Shown: positions 1 to 9,842 of the stretch, piece after piece | Layout of the letters: each line of letters begins with the position of its first letter | How positions within the stretch are numbered: the first letter of the stretch is position 1 | Origin: Fragum whitleyi | Lineage: Eukaryota; Mollusca; Bivalvia; Cardiida; Cardiidae | NCBI GenBank assembly: GCA_948146395.1 | Contig: OX411552.1 | Span: forward strand, 15,298,957 to 15,362,956 | Length of the DNA: 64,000 nucleotides | Direction of reading: 5' to 3' | Program-made: the position numbers and the translations under genes | The notes under the pieces: model-generated | The model's database searches: none | What the model saw: only the letters and a program-made list of their open reading frames with translations | What the model was told of the DNA's origin: nothing

Positions 1-87
1 TACATTTGTACACTATCAATTGAACAAGCTACACTAACAAGGGGGATAGCTCTATATGAATTTTTTTTCGAATAATGCCTCCTTTTT

Positions 88-1617
88 AGCTCACCTGAGC
101 ACGAAGTGCTCAAGGTGAGCTATTGTATTGTGGTTAGGTGGATGTCCGTCGTGCGTCATGCGACGTCCGTCATCAGTCGTCAACATTTGCCTTGTATGCA
201 CTCTAGAGGCCACATTTTTTGCCCGATCAACCTGAATTTTGGTCAATGTGATTGTCTTGATGAAAACTCAGACAAGTTTGAAAATGGGTCAACTGTGGTC
301 AAAAACTAGGTCAGAGGGTCAAATTTTAGAAAAAACTTGTATGCACTCTAGAGGCCACATTTTTTGCCCGTTCAAACTGAATTTTGGTCAATGTGATTGT
401 CTTGATGAAATCTTGGACAAGTTCGAAGTTGGGTCAACTGTGGTCAAAAACTAGGTCACAGGGTCAAATCTAAGAAAAACCTTGTATACACTCTAGAGGC
501 CACATTTTTTGCCTGAAAAAAATGAAATTTGGTCAGAATGATTGTCTCGATTAAATCTCAGATGAGTTTGAAATTGGGAAAACTTGGGTCAAAAACTAGG
601 TCACAGGGTCAAATCTTAGAAAAACCTTGTAGGCGCTCTAGTGGCCACATTTTTTGCCAAATCAACCTGAATTTTGGTCAGAATGATTGTCTTGATGAAA
701 TCTCGAATGAATTTGAAATTAGGTGAACCAGGGTCAAAACCTAGGTCACAGGGTCAAATCTAAGAAAAACCTTATATGCTCTCTAGAGGCCACAGTTTTT
801 GCCCGTTCAACCTGAATTTTTGTCAGAATGATTGTCTTGATGAATTCTCGGACGAGTTCGAAATTTTGTCAATGGGGTTAAAAACTAGGTCACAGGGTCA
901 AATCTAAGAAAAACCTTGTATGCACTATAGAGGCCATATTTTTTGCTCGATCAACCTGAAATTTGGTCATAATGATTGTCTTGATGAAATCTCGGACATC
1001 TTTGAAAATGGGTCATCTGGGGTCAAAAACAATGTCACAGGGTCAAATCTTAGAAAGACCTTGTATGCACTCTAGAGGCCACATTTTTTGCCCATTCAAC
1101 CTGAATTTTGGTCAGAATGATTGTCTTGATGAAATCTTGGACGAGATTGAGATTGGGTCAACTGGGGTCAAAAACTAGGTCATAGGGTCAAATCTAAGAA
1201 AAATCGTGTATGCACTCTAGAGGCCACATTTTTTTATGAAATCTCGGACAAGTTTGAAAATGGGTCATCTGGGGTTAAAAACTAGGTCACAGGGTCAAAT
1301 CTAAGAAAACCTTGTTTGCACTCTAGAGGCCACAATTTTTGGCCAATCAACCTGAAATTTGGTCAGAATGATTGTCTAGATGAAATTTTAGATGAGATTG
1401 AAATTGGGTCACCTGGGGTCAAAAACTAGGTCATGAAATCAATTATAAAATCCTGGTTAGTCAACCTTAAAATTGTAAAAAAAAGGATTCTCAAGTTGTA
1501 TAGAAGCAACAGCTTTGTTTAGCTCAGTCATTCATCATTCTATTTCTCATACTTCTTTTGAAAATTTTAGACAGTTCATTCAGGTGAGCGATTAAGAGCC
1601 ACTATGGCCCTCTTGTT
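88..1617 (+). mobile_element. Tandem-core element, 145-bp units (Helentron-like, non-autonomous)
   Basis: The left end is a strong hairpin at 88-121 (AGCTCACCTGAGCAC pairing with GTGCTCAAGGTGAGCT around a GAA loop). Then come nine copies of a unit marked by CTCTAGAGGCCACATTTTTT; the marker falls at 201, 346, 491, 636, 781, 925, 1070, 1215 and 1321, so the period is 145 bp with one shortened copy. The right end carries CAGGTGAGCG (1581-1590), an inverted match to the left GCTCACCTG, then a short hairpin and TCTTGTT. Sub-terminal inverted repeats, a tandem core and a 3' hairpin fit the non-autonomous Helentron/Helitron-like (pearl-type) elements known from bivalves; the class is inference. Short open frames inside are by-products of the repeat. 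There is no coding potential of note. Confidence 0.6.
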
Positions 1618-2900
1618 AGATTTTTTTTTATTCCCTATCAAGCAAAAATGATACTTGTCATTCAACGTTCTCGCTGCCGATCGCCAAATTCGCAATTGGC
1701 GAATAAAAGTTAATCATGGCTCCAATTTTTTTCGTTTGGCGAAAAAACATGTCGCAAAAAAAAGACAATCCATTTCTACTGAGACAAACCTGAATTTAAT
1801 CCTCGAGTCAAGTCATTGTCATTGTCAATCCCGTCAATCATTTTATCAGGTCTGACAGGTGACAAACACATTTCTTTATCCAATTAAAGTTTTAATTGAC
1901 AGCTTACTCAATTGCAAGCAGGTAAACAAGCAGCTAATTGGATGATCGCCGATATTATTTTTCGTTAGTGGGCGTGACTCAATTACACCACATCCTGGGT
2001 AATTTGATTTTGTAGGATTTTAACAAAGTAATTAATTCAGACTCACATACACATATTCACATTAGTTATGTCGAAAAATTATCACTCTTGATACCTTTAA
2101 CATTTTTCTGACCAAAATATTTATCTAAATTTGTCTACTATGCTCTGATTAATTTTGACAGTTTCACCTTCGGCAGCAGTTCCGCGATTCAGAATCCGAT
2201 AATTCCAGTAAAATTGTATTCACATAAAGGTAGTATTGAAGATTCTGCTCATGATTTTTGAAAGAATAAAGTTGAATTTCTTTAATTCCACCCAAAAATT
2301 ACAATTTTTACTGTTGAATAATCACAGATGGAATTTATTTTCTGTGCATTTGTACCCCAAAATTTTCGACCCATCAGGTTTAAAAACGAATGTATCTATA
2401 TAATCACTGTGCTAATTTTAAAAATATTAGTGTTTTGTCAATAACACTTTCTTCCCAGACTAATTTTCATATCAAAGCACTGAAGTTACTGATGGAAACG
2501 GACACAATTCTGCTTTCTTGTTTTACAAAGCTATAAGGTATTTATAATGTGACATTTTATTTTGGAATGAAATGATTCCATGACTTTTTTTAATCAAAAC
2601 CATTTAAAACAAAAGGAAAATCTGAATTATTTACCAGGCACATTTCAACAACACAATAACTGACCAAAACAATTAAGTTATTTTATAATCTGAACAAACA
2701 GGAGCCTAATTCAACTTTGCACACAGTCTCATTAATTTGGCCCAAACTTTGATCCATTTGGCCCTAACTTTTTTCATTTGATGAAAATGATGGCGACAAC
2801 TTTTTTCAAGCCAGGGAGAACCCTGTCATTGATTCCTTCTGTTTGATTAAAAGTGTAAAATGTTTATTTTCATACCAGTTTATTAATTCTTTCTGTTCAG
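1618..2900. other. Non-coding stretch left of the first visible POLR2C exon
   Basis: AT-rich sequence, presumably POLR2C intron, ending in a pyrimidine-rich TTCTTTCTGTTCAG acceptor at 2900. I looked for the missing N-terminal RPB3 exons here and found none. A stretch near 2473-2500 (ATCAAAGCACTGAAG) resembles the outer edge of the element at 23640. Nothing else is recognised. Confidence 0.4.
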
Positions 2901-3029
2901 GATTGTACATGTGAAGAATTTTGCCCAGATTGTTCTGTAGAGTTTACTCTCGATGTCAAATGTCTAGATGACCAAACACGTCATGTGACCAGTGCTGACC
3001 TCATCTCCAGTAATCCTAAAGTTGTCCCT
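2901..3029 (+). CDS. POLR2C: POLR2C exon: zinc loop
   Basis: It starts after TTCTGTTCAG and ends before GTGAGT, 129 nt, phase 0 at both ends. It encodes 43 residues from [11 protein letters not shown] to SSNPKVVP, including all four zinc-loop cysteines. Confidence 0.93.
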
Positions 3030-6000
3030 GTGAGTATGATATGAGCCTGTGTGTGACTTTTCCAATAATTTCAAATGTGGGAAAGCAAAGTCTCTGGCCA
3101 GCCTGTGCAGTCGTACAGTCTGACCAGATTCTTCACTATGCACTTTAAATAGATAAGTTCTAGATACATATTCTGGCTGTCAGCAAATATTGGCATTGAA
3201 CTATGTCTCTGTCAACGCTGTTGAGTGTTTGTACCTTGCGCAGGTGTGAAATTGTTGGAAATGTCATGCACAGGCTCATATGATTTGTTGATCCCTCTTG
3301 TGGTGAGTAAGACATACAGCAGTTGATTCAAGATTTCTTTAAAGGAATTCCACCATATAGGAGGGGTTATTTTTCCTACTTGTCAGAATATCAACCCTTA
3401 TAAGTTTGGCCTCCTTACTTTGAGCTTGGACTCCTTGATTTGGTAGTTTTGGTGTCCAATGGACTCCTTACTCATAGAAGTAAATGTAGAACCCTGGTTA
3501 GGTCCTTCAAAATTTGCATTGACTATTACTCCTTCTTTTATGGTTGCATTTCAAAATAACATGGCACAATTATTTTCTGTCATAAGTAGATGTGCTATTA
3601 ACAGAATTTTTCAAATTATTCCAAAGTCAAGGTCAAAGGTCAATAATAATATCCAAGCTTGACACCATCTAGACGGTAAATTACTGGAAATAGAAAAGAA
3701 TTATTAATGAATTTAACATCAACAATTTACATAAGAAATTCTAACCCTTGTAGCTAGCTTAAGGCATGAATTCAATGTTATTTTGTATAGTTCAACGTCT
3801 GTAGATATAAAGAGAAATAACCATATGTTCATAGTTAAAGTTAATGTATTTGTCTTTTGTAGGTTACATCAAGAAATAGAGAGGAAGCCAGTGAATATGA
3901 GGAAACAGATGGTAGGACAATTTCTTTAATCCTTTTTAGTGGATTACGATGATAAAATAGTAGATTATAACTTGATAATCTCACCACCAAGTGAGAGTTA
4001 TTACCAATATATAAACCCTGTTTTTGTTCATTTTACCCTATTTGATTTTCTTTAAGCGGAGCAAAATAGACAAACGGTGTGATGACCATAAGTATCACAT
4101 GGAAATGACACACTTTAAGAAATTTGAATAAAAGTTTTCACATTTTGTCCTAGTTTTGCTTCCAGAAATGGAATGATTGTTTGTTTTTGGTTTTAAGATC
4201 AAAATCTTTCATTATCTGATCAACAAAATCTTTACTTTCACTTAAGGTAGTGGAGCCGTAATAGTTCCACAACATTTCTGACAACATATTCTGTCATGAT
4301 TTTCATAAGGAAAACTCGGTTAAAACTGCTAAAGTTCATTACTACAGAGACGTTGCGAAACTATTACAGGTCCACTACCTTAAGGCTTTAGCATGTTTAG
4401 ATCTGACTTCTTGAGTGGTTTAATTCTAGGATCCTAACACCTAATTTTCAAATTTTCCTTTAATTTTCGAAACTTTTGCTTGAATTCTCAAATTGGCTCA
4501 TTTTGGTTAAAGAAATGTTTTGGTTGGTTAAATCTTCATTCAACATCTGTCGTCCGTCCATCATCCGTCCATCTGTCTTCTGTATGTCCTTCCGTCTGCC
4601 GTCAGTATGTCCATCCGTCCGTCAGCAATATCTTTAAACATCTTCTCCTCCTAAACCACTGGGCCATTCAAGCTGAAACTTGGCAGGGATGTTCCTTGGG
4701 TGAAGTTCTTTAAAAGTTGTTCAAAGGATTTAATTTCATCAAAAACTCTGGTTTGCATGGTAACGGAAAGGCTGAAAAATGGATGAAAATTGCTGAAAAT
4801 CTTAGAAAAAAATCTTCTCCTCCTAAACCACTTTGGCCTTGGCTAACTAAGCTGAAACTTGGTAGGAATGTTCTTTGGACCAAGCTGTACCAAAATTGTG
4901 AAAATAATTTTATTCAATCAAAATCTCTGGTTTCCATGATATTGGAAATGTCAAAATATAGCCCAAAATTTGAGAGAAGGTTAATCTTCGCCTAAACTAT
5001 TGGGCATATTTTAGACTTGGCAGGGATATTCTTAAGGTGTAGGTCTACTAAAGTTGTTAAAAGAATTCAATTCCATCAATTACTTTGTTTGCAATAAAAA
5101 AGAAAATCAAATTGCAGTAGGACGAAATTAAAGTCTGTTTCTTTTAAATCCACCCTAAATGTACATCGAGCAATATCTGCTAATCATAACATGGTTGAAA
5201 AGTTATGAGTTGGCTTACTCAGGTGAGTGATATAGGACCATCTTGGTCCTCTTGTTTGTTTAAAATTGAGAAAAAACTATGTATTGCAAACAATTTATTA
5301 CAGATATCTTGATAGTCAAGCTTCGGAAAGGACAAGAGCTGAAATGTCGAGCCTTTGCTAGGAAAGGTTTTGCAAAGGAGCATGCTAAATGGAACCCAAC
5401 CTGTGGTGTGGCCTTTGAATATGATCCAGATAACGCTCTCAGACATACCACATACCCTAAACCAGAGGAATGGTGAGAATTATAGATTTAGACTTGGGTC
5501 TCATTAAGAGATGGGTAAAACCAGTCTATAATCTTTATTTCAATATAAAATCCTATGTAGTCGGTACTCAGTTGAAGCAGCTTTATGAGAGACAGTACCA
5601 ACAACATAGGATTTGGGGAAGGAAAAATGAAGTAATTAAATTTGATGGCAATTAATGGCTTTCATTCATTTTTGCATTCATAAACGTTTTCTCATTAAAA
5701 AAAAAACTAGGGACTGTGTATTTAATAAAATTCACAGGAGAAAACATTTTGAAATTCTTAATCAGACTCATTAAAAATTCAGAGAAGAACTTCTCTTAAA
5801 TGGGCCAACTTCTTACTATTAAATGATCGCAGGGTGAACCTTTATAGTTTTACATTTTGTTTTAACAAAAAACATAGCAAGGAAATCTTTATCCATGAGA
5901 TATAATTAGTGTTACTTCTGAACCCTCAATTTGATTTCTTAAAAAAAAATTTCTTCAATTGAAAAGTTATTTTTGTGAGCAACCTTAATATCTTCATTAG

Positions 6001-9000
6001 GTAAGTTTACATAAACACAATCCAGCCCTGTATTCAGGATGACAAAACAGGGAAAACTGTTTGCAAGTCATATCATGCTTTGCATGTGCACTTGTATGCA
6101 AAGTGGGGTATAATTTGCAAAATGTTTGCACTGTTTTGTCATTCTGAAAGCAGGGCTGTTGTACCATTTTACTCTCTGGTTAACTTTATTTGCCAAACTT
6201 TGTGCAGTTTTTTAATTGAATTCCTCAATCTGTGTTGAAAGAAAACCAGGTTTTGTTAAACAAAACTCTCACTAAAACTCTCACTTAAAATACTCTTTTC
6301 TATGGATAAAATATTTCTTTTCAGGCCAAAGAGTGAATATACAGAATTAGAGGAAGATGAACGTAAGTTATCTTTAGTCTTTCTAATAACAAGTGGTTAA
6401 TTGTTGAAAGTAAAAAAAAAAAGATAAATTGACTGTCCTGGTGGCAGAATGGTAGAGGTGCTAAGCTGGTGACCTGGAGGTCCTTGGTCCAAGCCCCACC
6501 CTTATTGGGGTGTGTTAAGGTAGTGGAACAGACCTTGATAGATCTGCAACATTTGGGCACTCAGGATCTTTCACAATGTTGACCGAGGTTTTAATGAAAA
6601 TCATTAGGAAACCTTGGTTAACACTGTTAAAGTTCAATACTTTGGAAAAGTTGTGAAACTATTACTGGTTCGCTACCTTAGTGGGTAAAACGCTTAACAG
6701 CCAGTCTTAGTCAGCCAAACTGTTGAATTGGGTATCAGTCAGGTTAACCTAATGTGTCTCTTAGGGATGTGATTCCATACGGAAAACACTTTAATATTCT
6801 TAATCTTTTTGTCATAATGAAATTAAAATAAATTTACCCTTGTCATGCTTAATAAATTTTGGCTAAAAATTTAAAAGAAAAGGGCAAAAAGCACTGAAAG
6901 TACCAACTGTAGGTCAATTATTTGAAAAACTAATCTATTGACATTCTGGTTTGAAAGTGAGAAACAGGTGGTGTAGACAAACATCAGATTGCACATATGT
7001 GCAGGCTGATGTTTGTCTATAGCTTCTGAAAAAGTAGGAATTTTCAGGGTTCAGCATGACAAGGGTTAAGGTAGTGGACCTTTGCAATGTTACGGAAGTA
7101 ATGAACTTTAACAGTGTTAACTGAGATTTCCTTATGATTTTCATTAGGAAACCTCGGTCAACAACGTGAAAGATCATAAGTTCTGAAATGTTGCAGAAGA
7201 ATAACAGGTCCACTACCTTAATACAAACTAATTATGAAACTATGAAATGAAGTAAAGCATAAAGCTTACAAGGAACAAATTAGAAAATGAGATTTTTCAG
7301 ATACAAATTATAGATAAAATTTAGCTTTCGATATCCTGTGCCAAAATTTGCAAAAAACTAGTAAACTAGTAATTGAGGATAGGCATTTCTATTTATGTTA
7401 CAGCTGAAAGGCATTTACATTAATTGTCTCTTCCTTGTATAAAGCCCTTCATTTTACATCACTGTACTTTTATGCTTGAAATAAAATTGTCCAAAAAGCA
7501 ATATCTTCTATTTTCTACCTCAATATTTTCTTCCACTTGGGATAATTTATCTTCCAAATATCATCAATTTTTATGCCCCCGATAGGGAGGCATAATAAAT
7601 TTGACTTGTCCGTCCGTCCGTCCGTCTGTCCGTCCGTCTGTCCGTCCGTCCGTCCGTCATTCCGTCCAAAAACTTTAATATTGGCCATAACTTCCTTATT
7701 ACTATCAAAGCGGTGTCGGGGGCATTGTCATCTTACAGTGACAGCTCTTGTTATTTATTTGTTTAACTGGACTTGTCTTAAACTTTGAACAATTATAAGG
7801 GTTAAAATTTTTTTTTACATAAGGACAAAAGTTCAAGCCTCAATATATATAATCATAACATGATGACATAAAACACATATATGAAATAGGAAGAAATTAC
7901 ATAGAGCTTTATTTGCAATAAAATTCATATGTCATATGTGGTTTACTTGTGCACACAGATAGCTCCTTCATTTTTAGCTCGACTATTCATAGAATAGGGG
8001 GGCTATTCTGGTCACCCTGGCGTTGGCATAATGCTTTGGTTAATTTTTTACAACCAAGTGTTTAAATTCTCTTTTTCTAATAAAGCTATTGCTTTGAAAC
8101 TTTGGAACATGCTTCTCTGACCATGATATTAGCTTGTAGACAAAGATTTACTAATTTGATATTGAATTTAGTGGAATTTTAACCCTTTTCGGACTAAGAA
8201 ATTCCTGGTTAAGTTTTACGAGCAAATGTAGTATGTCAGTTATATCTTTATTTCTACTTAAGCTATTGCTTAGAAACTTTGCGCATGCTTCTGTGACCAA
8301 CTGACCATGATATCAGCCTCTTCACAAAGATTCATTACTCTGATATTGAATTTAGTGGAATTAAAACCCTTTTTTGGGCTTAGAAATTCTTGGTTAAGTT
8401 TTTACGTGCAAATGTTGTATATCAGTTTTAATTCTATTTCAACTAAAGCTATTGCTTGAAAACTTTGCACATATTTCTGTAACCTTAATATCAGCATCTA
8501 GACAATGATATTTTTCTCTTGAATTTCATTTAATTGAAATTTCCAATGTCAATATTGTTTTGCTGTTACTATCCAGCAAATGGAATAGTCAAGCTTTGCT
8601 GTCCACCAACAACTCTTGTTTTACTTAACATCATCCTTAGTACGAATGTTTATTTTTTGGACATCATATAACCCACATGCTAAATGACACGCTTTATTTT
8701 CTGTAAAATTCTCCCAACGTCAATATCATTACTTTTTCATTAATTTTATATCAAGAAAAATGTTTTAATGTTATTTTACAGCTAGAAGAGAATAAAAAAA
8801 TATATATTCAGAATTGTGATCAAGTTAAAATGGATATATTTTAATTATATTAATAGAGAAATGAAAGTTTTTATGCATGAATTCCCAAAGTATGAAATAA
8901 TTTCATTTTCGTGTTGCTGTGTCCATGAAAAAAGTCTGATAGTGGGAGGAGTCATATGCAAATCCCTCGTATTTTATTTTTTGCATATAACTCCTTCTCC

Positions 9001-9375
9001 GTCAAACTTTATTTGTGGACATATCAATGCTAAAATTATTTCATAAATAATACTTTTGGAATTCATGCATCAAAACTTTCATTTCTCTATTAATATATTT
9101 ACACATGTATTACAGTACTGACACTTTATTAGAAGAAAAATAACTTGACATAAACATGAAAACATGAAACTGATATGTATATAATGTGTATTTCAGATCA
9201 AGCACCATTTGACCCGACAGGTCAACCCCGTAAATATTTCTACAATGTAGAATCGTGTGGCTCACTAAAACCAGAGAACATTCTTTTCTCTGCTCTGTCC
9301 GGACTGAAGAAAAAACTGAGTGACTTACAAACACAGCTAAGCCATGAGATTCAGAGTGATGTTCTGGCTGTGTGA
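2901..9375 (+). CDS. POLR2C: RNA polymerase II subunit RPB3, C-terminal five exons (5' partial)
   Basis: RPB3 is the alpha-like subunit that pairs with RPB11 in the assembly platform of nuclear RNA polymerase II. Five exons join in phase: 2901-3029, 3863-3911, 5304-5472, 6325-6362 and 9197-9375 (stop TGA 9373-9375), giving 187 residues. The first exon encodes the zinc-binding loop [10 protein letters not shown], with four cysteines spaced C-x-C-x3-C-x2-C as in RPB3. Later hallmarks are [44 protein letters not shown] (here [10 protein letters not shown]) and [17 protein letters not shown] near the C terminus. Animal RPB3 is about 275 residues, so roughly the first 87 codons (the N-terminal part of the dimerisation domain) lie left of the window. 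Every intron uses GT..AG. The large fourth intron (6363-9196) holds several MITEs and a tandem-core element. Candidate polyadenylation signals ATTAAA lie at 9466 and 9475. Recognition is certain; no frame damage is seen. Confidence 0.95.
3038..3283. mobile_element. MITE with ATGAGCCTGTG termini, copy 1
   Basis: The ends are inverted: ATGAGCCTGTGTGTGAC with TTTCCAATAATTTCA at the left, and TGAAATTGTTGGAAATGTC followed by GCACAGGCTCAT at the right. It sits directly after the POLR2C donor site at 3030. Related copies lie at 49594-49835, partly at 46287-46350, and at the window's right edge from 63943. Confidence 0.55.
3863..3911 (+). CDS. POLR2C: POLR2C exon: VTSRNRE segment
   Basis: A 49-nt exon between TTTTGTAG and GTAGGA. 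It encodes [16 protein letters not shown] and leaves one base of an Asp codon, completed by the next exon. Confidence 0.9.
4245..4380. mobile_element. Palindromic MITE, AGGTAGTGG family, copy 1
   Basis: Inverted ends AGGTAGTGGA and TCCACTACCT flanked by TTA and TAA, 136 bp. The 3-bp TTA/TAA flank is typical of Harbinger-type insertion. It lies in a POLR2C intron. Four more copies are in the window. Confidence 0.6.
4500..5256 (+). mobile_element. Tandem-core element, ~170-bp units (3' part)
   Basis: About three units marked by TCCTCCTAAACCAC (near 4645 and 4815) and a diverged third near 4987. The right end has CTCAGGTGAGTG, then a perfect 7-bp hairpin AGGACCA-TCT-TGGTCCT (5234-5250) and CTCTTGTTTG. 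A GTCCGTCC-rich stretch precedes the units. No clear left terminus is seen, so it is probably 5' truncated. It ends 48 bp before POLR2C exon 5304-5472. Confidence 0.5.
5304..5472 (+). CDS. POLR2C: POLR2C exon: core of the RPB3 fold
   Basis: A 169-nt exon from ATTACAG to GTGAGA. It encodes [17 protein letters not shown] through [11 protein letters not shown]; the Trp codon is split TG|G across the next intron. Confidence 0.95.
6325..6362 (+). CDS. POLR2C: POLR2C exon: acidic linker
   Basis: A 38-nt exon between TTTTCAG and GTAAGT encoding [12 protein letters not shown], matching the short acidic segment of RPB3 before the C-terminal helix region. Confidence 0.9.
6433..6730 (+). mobile_element. 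tRNA-derived SINE split by a MITE
   Basis: TCCTGGTGGCAGAATGGTAGAGG resembles a pol III A box region and TTGGTCCAAGCCCC a B box, as in a tRNA-derived SINE head. After GGGGTGTG the sequence is broken by the AGGTAGTGG MITE (6518-6678) and seems to resume as GTGGGTAAAACGC. It lies in POLR2C intron 4. It is not a functional tRNA gene. Confidence 0.45.
6518..6678. mobile_element. AGGTAGTGG MITE, copy 2
   Basis: Ends AGGTAGTGG and diverged CGCTACCT with TTA on both sides. It interrupts the SINE that begins at 6433, which makes it the younger insertion. Confidence 0.55.
6835..7069 (-). mobile_element. MITE, TTAACCCTTGTCATGC family, copy 1
   Basis: Left TACCCTTGTCATGCTT and right AGCATGACAAGGGTTAA form the terminal inverted repeat. 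Inside is the palindromic-like motif TGCACATATGTGCA flanked by inverted CAAACATCAG and CTGATGTTTG. It abuts, and shares its TTAA with, the next MITE at 7069. The full copy at 20871-21121 is in the opposite orientation. Confidence 0.6.
7069..7218. mobile_element. AGGTAGTGG MITE, copy 3
   Basis: AGGTAGTGGACC and GGTCCACTACCT flanked by TTA and TAA, 150 bp, directly joined to the preceding MITE. Confidence 0.6.
7573..7720 (+). repeat. GTCCGTCC-rich repeat head
   Basis: TTTTTATGCCCCCGATAGGG followed by a (GTCC)n-like simple tract (about 7607-7668). The same GTCCGTCC tract occurs in other tandem-core elements here (4550-4625, 37455-37485). The open frame over it is low-complexity only. Confidence 0.5.
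7974..8621 (+). mobile_element. Tandem-core element, ~177-bp units (short copy)
   Basis: It begins TTAGCTCGACTATTCATAGA, with the inverted match GGAATAGTC at the right end, and ends AACTCTTGTTTT. Three units are marked by TTGCTT..GAAACTTT (near 8090, 8267 and 8453). It is the same family as 12603-13778 and lies in POLR2C intron 4. Confidence 0.55.
8622..9196. other. POLR2C intron 4, 3' part
   Basis: AT-rich sequence with an inverted pair: GAAATGAAAGTTTTTATGCATGAATTCC at 8861-8885 returns as its complement near 9058-9087, giving a ~230-bp foldback. No gene is seen. Confidence 0.4.
9197..9375 (+). CDS. POLR2C: POLR2C terminal exon
   Basis: A 179-nt exon after GTATTTCAG encoding [20 protein letters not shown] onward to the end [10 protein letters not shown] and TGA. 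It covers the C-terminal helix that contacts RPB11. Confidence 0.95.
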
Positions 9376-9465
9376 TTGATGGTGAAGAGATGAAACATTT
9401 ATTGAACAGTGCTTCAGCAACAATACACAAATTCTTAACCTAGAGAAAATCCTTTGCGAAATTGC

Positions 9466-9480
9466 ATTAAAGTCATTAAA
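9466..9480 (+). terminator. Candidate POLR2C polyadenylation signals
   Basis: Two ATTAAA hexamers (9466-9471 and 9475-9480) lie ~90 bp after the POLR2C stop codon, followed by a T-rich stretch near 9500-9530. Only the hexamer and its position support this. Confidence 0.35.
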
Positions 9481-9529
9481 AGAATTGGATTCAATTATTG
9501 TGAGTCCTTTTCTAAATTCTAAATTTTTG

Positions 9530-9645
9530 ATGGTTTTTAGAAAGAAAATCAGGTGGTCTAGACTAAGATCAGACTACACATATGTGTAGGCTGATCTTTG
9601 CTATTACCTCCTGCTGAAGTTTGAATATTCTCAGTTCAACATGAC
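9530..9645 (+). repeat. Fragment of TTAACCCTTGTC MITE family
   Basis: Carries the CACATATGTGTAGGCTGAT core and flanks of the MITE family, ending with CAACATGACAA. The other terminal half is missing. Confidence 0.45.
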
Positions 9646-9842
9646 AAATAATAATAAAATTTCAATGACAATGTTGACTGGAAATTAAGTTCAAGTATTT
9701 TTCTAGTGACAAATTTAATAATCAACTCAAAAGTATTGTATATTCCTCTTAATATGTATGTAACAACAGTAATTTAGGCGTAAGGGTTAAAACAGTTGTC
9801 AACAAAAGAAGAAATATTCTTTTATTGTTATGCTATAACATA

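Noticed and set aside
88..1617. CRISPR-like array
   Set aside because: Units are 145 bp, fully repetitive without unique spacers, and the window is eukaryotic.
1655..2880. Missing N-terminal POLR2C exons
   Set aside because: No segment here translates to the RPB3 N-terminal region in any frame with splice sites.
7573..7788. 71-codon frame with Cys-Pro-Ser-Val repeats
   Set aside because: Translation of a GTCC simple repeat.
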